A stretch of DNA of 64,000 bases from Rhodobacteraceae bacterium M382 (GTDB lineage: Bacteria; Pseudomonadota; Alphaproteobacteria; Rhodobacterales; Rhodobacteraceae): the NCBI GenBank assembly GCA_025141015.1, contig CP081098.1, positions 1,866,501 through 1,930,500 of the forward strand. Direction: 5' to 3'. Within the stretch, counting starts at the first letter, position 1. Each line of letters begins with the position of its first letter. Of this stretch, positions 61,403 to 64,000 are shown one piece after another. The notes below the pieces were generated by a model. The model was not told where the DNA came from. It searched no databases and saw only the letters and a program-made list of their open reading frames with translations. Position numbers and translations under genes: made by a program.

Positions 61403-63406
61403 ATGGCAGGAACAGCCGGTACAGGGGGCTTTGGGGCCCTGGGTTGGAGTGCGGTTGCCGTAGGGGCAGCCGCAGCAGGAGGCGTGGCGCTGTATGTCGC
61501 CGGGGTGATCGGGCCTCAGACGTCACAAACGTCAGAACCGGACGTGCCGGTGGTGCAGGAACAGATCGCGCAACCACCTGTTCAGGCGGGTGAACCTGCG
61601 CCTGTTGCGACCCTGGACACACCAAACGCACAGCGGGCCAATCCGCAAATTGACGATGGCGAGCCCCCCCTGCCTGCGGCTGAACCAAAGACAGAGGTCG
61701 CTGACACACAAGAGGCCGCGCAACCGTCCGAGCAGACCGAAAAACCCGCAGAGCTGGCGGCTGATCCCGAGACGGGTCAACAGGCACAGGCAGCAACCGA
61801 TACAGCCGATTCTGATCAGGCTGTGACCGGTCAGACGGCGGATCAGCAGGACCCAGAGGCACCGGCCGAGACGGCCACCGCCGCACCAGAGCAGGACGAA
61901 CCGGCACCGACCGCGAAACCCAAAGCACCAACCTTGGCCGCCCCGTCCTTTGATCTGGTAAGGGTCGAGACCGACGGCACCACTGTGATCGCGGGCAGCG
62001 GTCCCGAAGGCAGTCAAGTCACGGTGTTTCTGGATGGGGTGACGCAGGACAGGATCGATATCCAGCCCGGCGGACAATTTGTCAGCTTTTTGTCGCTTGG
62101 TCACAGCGACGCGCCGCGGGTCCTGACATTGCAGGCCATGCTGGGCGAATCCGTCGCCGCGGCGGCGGACAGCATCATTCTGGCTCCGGTGCCGCACCCG
62201 ATTGCGCCTGAAGACGAGAGCGCAGAATCGAACCCGGCCAATGTTGCCGAGACGCAACCGGAACAGGACACGACCGCAGTGCCGCAGGCCAAGCCGGTGA
62301 CACAGGCCGAACAGGTGGCTCAGGCCGACCCGGTAACGCAGGCCGACCCAGTGACACAGGCTGACCCAGTGACACAGGCTGCCCCGGTGGCACAGGCCGA
62401 ACAGGTGGCACAAGCAGCCCCCAAGGCCGAGGCAGCAGGGCAATCTGCCCCGGCAGAGTCGCAAGAGACCGACAATGCAGCGCTCGACGCGGAACCGTCG
62501 GGGACCGATGGCACCGTCACCCCAGCGACTGCCGCAACGGCGACAGCTGAACCACAGCCCACCGCAACTGTGGACACAACACCGACGCAAGCCCCCCAGG
62601 CCGAGACCGTCGTGGCGGAGCAAACAGGCACAGCACCACGGGCGGAAACAGCACAGACTGCCGCGACAGATCCGGACGTCGCGACCCAGGCCACAGCCGA
62701 GCCCGAGACGCAGGGGACGACAAGTCAACCTGCGCCCTCCGCGCCCGTGTCCGAACCCGCCTCTGATGTGGCGTCCGCACCGGCGTCGCAACCGCAACAG
62801 ACATCGGTTGCGGTCCTGCGCGCCGGGTCTGACGGAGTACAGCTGATCCAACCGGCCCAACCCGGTCTGAGAGGCAAGATCAGCCTGGACACCATCAGCT
62901 ATTCGGTGACCGGCGATGTGATTTTGACCGGGCAGGCCGCGCCGCAATCCACGGTGCGGGTCTATTTGAACAACCGCGCTGTGTCGGATTTCAATGTGTC
63001 GCAGGATGGGCGCTGGAACGGGCAACTGGCCAGCGTCACCCCCGGTATCTACACCATGCGGCTGGATGAATTGGATGCGGGGGGCAAGGTGCTGTCACGG
63101 CTGGAAACCCCATTCAAACGCGAAGCGCCCGAAGTTTTGCGCCCGGTAACGCCGCAGCCACCGGCTGACACCCAGACCCAGACCGCGTCGAGCGATGGCA
63201 CCGCTGCGCAACCGGCCGCACAGCAGCCTCAGGCCGCGCCGGTCATCCGGGCTGTCACAGTGCAAAAGGGCGATACCCTGTGGGCCATTTCCCAGGATCG
63301 CTATGGCGACGGGGTGTTGTACGTGCGGGTGTTCGAAGCCAACCGCCAGTCGATCCGAAATCCGGATCTGATTTACCCCGGACAGGTGTTTTCCATTCCG
63401 GAATGA
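61403..63406 (+). CDS. LysM peptidoglycan-binding protein with long Ala/Gln/Pro-rich linker
   Basis: A 667-aa protein. An N-terminal hydrophobic segment (about residues 10-33) anchors it in the inner membrane. A disordered Glu/Ala/Gln/Pro/Thr-rich region of about 130 residues leads to an Ig-like domain (about 180-260), a second disordered region with hexapeptide repeats follows, then another Ig-like domain (about 475-575) and a C-terminal LysM motif (VQKGDTLWAISQDRYGDG ... NPDLIYPGQVFSIPE). It likely spans the periplasm to peptidoglycan. ATG at 61403 is preferred; starts at 61349 or 61370 are weaker. Role in cell-wall organisation is inferred. Confidence 0.85.
   Translation: MAGTAGTGGFGALGWSAVAVGAAAAGGVALYVAGVIGPQTSQTSEPDVPVVQEQIAQPPVQAGEPAPVATLDTPNAQRANPQIDDGEPPLPAAEPKTEVADTQEAAQPSEQTEKPAELAADPETGQQAQAATDTADSDQAVTGQTADQQDPEAPAETATAAPEQDEPAPTAKPKAPTLAAPSFDLVRVETDGTTVIAGSGPEGSQVTVFLDGVTQDRIDIQPGGQFVSFLSLGHSDAPRVLTLQAMLGESVAAAADSIILAPVPHPIAPEDESAESNPANVAETQPEQDTTAVPQAKPVTQAEQVAQADPVTQADPVTQADPVTQAAPVAQAEQVAQAAPKAEAAGQSAPAESQETDNAALDAEPSGTDGTVTPATAATATAEPQPTATVDTTPTQAPQAETVVAEQTGTAPRAETAQTAATDPDVATQATAEPETQGTTSQPAPSAPVSEPASDVASAPASQPQQTSVAVLRAGSDGVQLIQPAQPGLRGKISLDTISYSVTGDVILTGQAAPQSTVRVYLNNRAVSDFNVSQDGRWNGQLASVTPGIYTMRLDELDAGGKVLSRLETPFKREAPEVLRPVTPQPPADTQTQTASSDGTAAQPAAQQPQAAPVIRAVTVQKGDTLWAISQDRYGDGVLYVRVFEANRQSIRNPDLIYPGQVFSIPE
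62297..62422 (+). repeat. Seven 18-bp tandem repeats in the LysM gene
   Basis: Seven units of 18 bp encode the hexapeptide pattern Val-Thr/Ala-Gln-Ala-Asp/Glu/Ala-Pro/Gln (for example VTQADP, VAQAEQ). The middle units are nearly identical at DNA level, so copy number can be expected to vary between strains. Confidence 0.85.
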
Positions 63407-63433
63407 TCCCCCCGCGATTGTTCACCCCACCGC

Positions 63434-63468
63434 AACGGCGCAGCCCGCAACACTGCTGCGCCGTTTTC
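63434..63468 (+). terminator. Rho-independent terminator after the LysM gene
   Basis: AACGGCGCAGC / GCTGCGCCGTT arms with a ten-base loop, followed by TTCCT, 27 bases past the stop. The remaining 65 bp before the next start hold the promoter for the ABC gene. Confidence 0.75.
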
Positions 63469-63533
63469 CTGGTCCGGGACTGGTCAATTCAGCTGCAGAC
63501 ACATATGTGTGAAGGCCGAGGCAGAGGTTCCAT

Positions 63534-64000
63534 ATGCGACGATCCACCCATGACACCAATGACGCGGCGACTCAATTGGAACGGGGCTCGGGTATGCGGG
63601 TCCTGCGCAAGGTCGCACCCTATCTTTGGCCCAGCGATCATCCTTGGGTAAAACGACGTGTGATTTTGGCCATGGCAATGTTGCTGCTGGCCAAGGTGGT
63701 CGCGGTTACCACCCCGATTTTCTACAAGGGTGCCGTGGATGCGCTGGCAGGCGAAGGCATTCCGCCCGTGGCGTTGGGCGCGATTGGGTTGACCGTTGCC
63801 TATGGCGTTGCGCGCCTGATGACGGTCGGGATGCAGCAGCTGAGGGACGTGATTTTTGCCCCGGTGGGGCAGCGGGCGTTGCGGCAGCTGGCCTTGCAGA
63901 CCTTTCGGCATATCCACCGCCTGTCCATGCGTTATCACATCACCCGCAAAACCGGTGGTCTGTCCCGGATCATCGAACGCGGGGTCAAGGGCGTCGATTT
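63534..64000 (+). CDS. Atm1/HMT-type ABC exporter, N-terminal part
   Basis: The first 155 codons of a half-transporter whose membrane domain begins here; the gene is cut by the right edge. A polar N-terminus of about 45 residues precedes the first helix. The segment RDVIFAPVGQRALRQLALQTF followed by HRLSMRYHITRKTGGLSRIIERG is characteristic of the ABCB7/Atm1 class, which exports glutathione-linked compounds for cytosolic Fe-S assembly or metal detoxification. The ATPase domain is not visible. Confidence 0.85.
   Translation, partial: MRRSTHDTNDAATQLERGSGMRVLRKVAPYLWPSDHPWVKRRVILAMAMLLLAKVVAVTTPIFYKGAVDALAGEGIPPVALGAIGLTVAYGVARLMTVGMQQLRDVIFAPVGQRALRQLALQTFRHIHRLSMRYHITRKTGGLSRIIERGVKGVD

Overview
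The window is GC-rich, densely coded DNA without mobile elements, rRNA, tRNA or CRISPR. It looks like a chromosomal segment of a marine alphaproteobacterium of the Roseobacter group (Rhodobacteraceae). This rests on gene content and style: soxBDAG sarcosine oxidase, GcvT-type dimethylglycine dehydrogenase, MttB-family methyltransferase, TRAP and branched-chain ABC uptake, an acs-adk-DUF4212 block, ccmI-ruvX-DUF1289, a GDCCVxC protein and an Fe-type SOD. No species is claimed.

Layout. 1-3.1 kb (minus): acetate module (symporter small subunit, adk, acs). 3.6-7.3 kb (plus): a TRAP transporter and thpR. 7.4-12.5 kb: MmgE/PrpD, 2-hydroxyacid dehydrogenase and MttB-like genes with a divergent LysR. 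12.6-17.8 kb (minus): FAD/GcvT demethylase-type oxidoreductase, a class V aminotransferase-fold enzyme and an AraC regulator. 17.8-26.7 kb (plus): three 22-bp direct repeats, then hyuB-hyuA-livGFHMK, one tightly packed operon for uptake and ring opening of a hydantoin-, oxoproline- or lactam-like compound. 26.9-32.2 kb: GlxA/CdhR-like regulator divergent from a gamma-butyrobetaine dioxygenase-like enzyme, ADP-forming acyl-CoA ligase and crotonase. 32.2-35.5 kb: LysR, a perfect 23-bp palindrome, a second gamma-butyrobetaine dioxygenase-like enzyme and a beta-decarboxylating dehydrogenase. 35.7-39.1 kb (minus): iron-type ABC importer and DUF2946 protein. 39.3-43.7 kb: BetC-like sulfatase, metallo-beta-lactamase-fold hydrolase, PotD-like binding protein and a divergent GlxA-type regulator. 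43.9-46.1 kb: LysR and an acyl-CoA dehydrogenase homologue without the usual catalytic Glu. 46.7-51.4 kb: housekeeping genes (dusA, TSUP exporter, PhyH-like, DUF1289, ruvX, ccmI). 51.6-57.0 kb: soxBDAG. 57.1-58.2 kb: MerR-controlled mini-operon. 58.2-64 kb: FkbM methyltransferase, sodB, EamA exporter, LOG protein, LysM protein and the start of an Atm1-type ABC exporter.

How it fits together. Much of the window between 7 and 57 kb is suited to taking apart methylated-amine and quaternary-ammonium compounds: two BBOX-type hydroxylases, a CoA-activation/crotonase branch, MttB-like demethylation, FAD/GcvT demethylation, a choline-sulfatase-like enzyme and sarcosine oxidase, under a set of local LysR, AraC and GlxA-type regulators. 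The exact substrates are inferred, not shown. The most promising undescribed units are the two BBOX operons, the acyl-CoA dehydrogenase homologue with Gln and Gly at the two known base positions, and the sulfatase operon with a lone binding protein.
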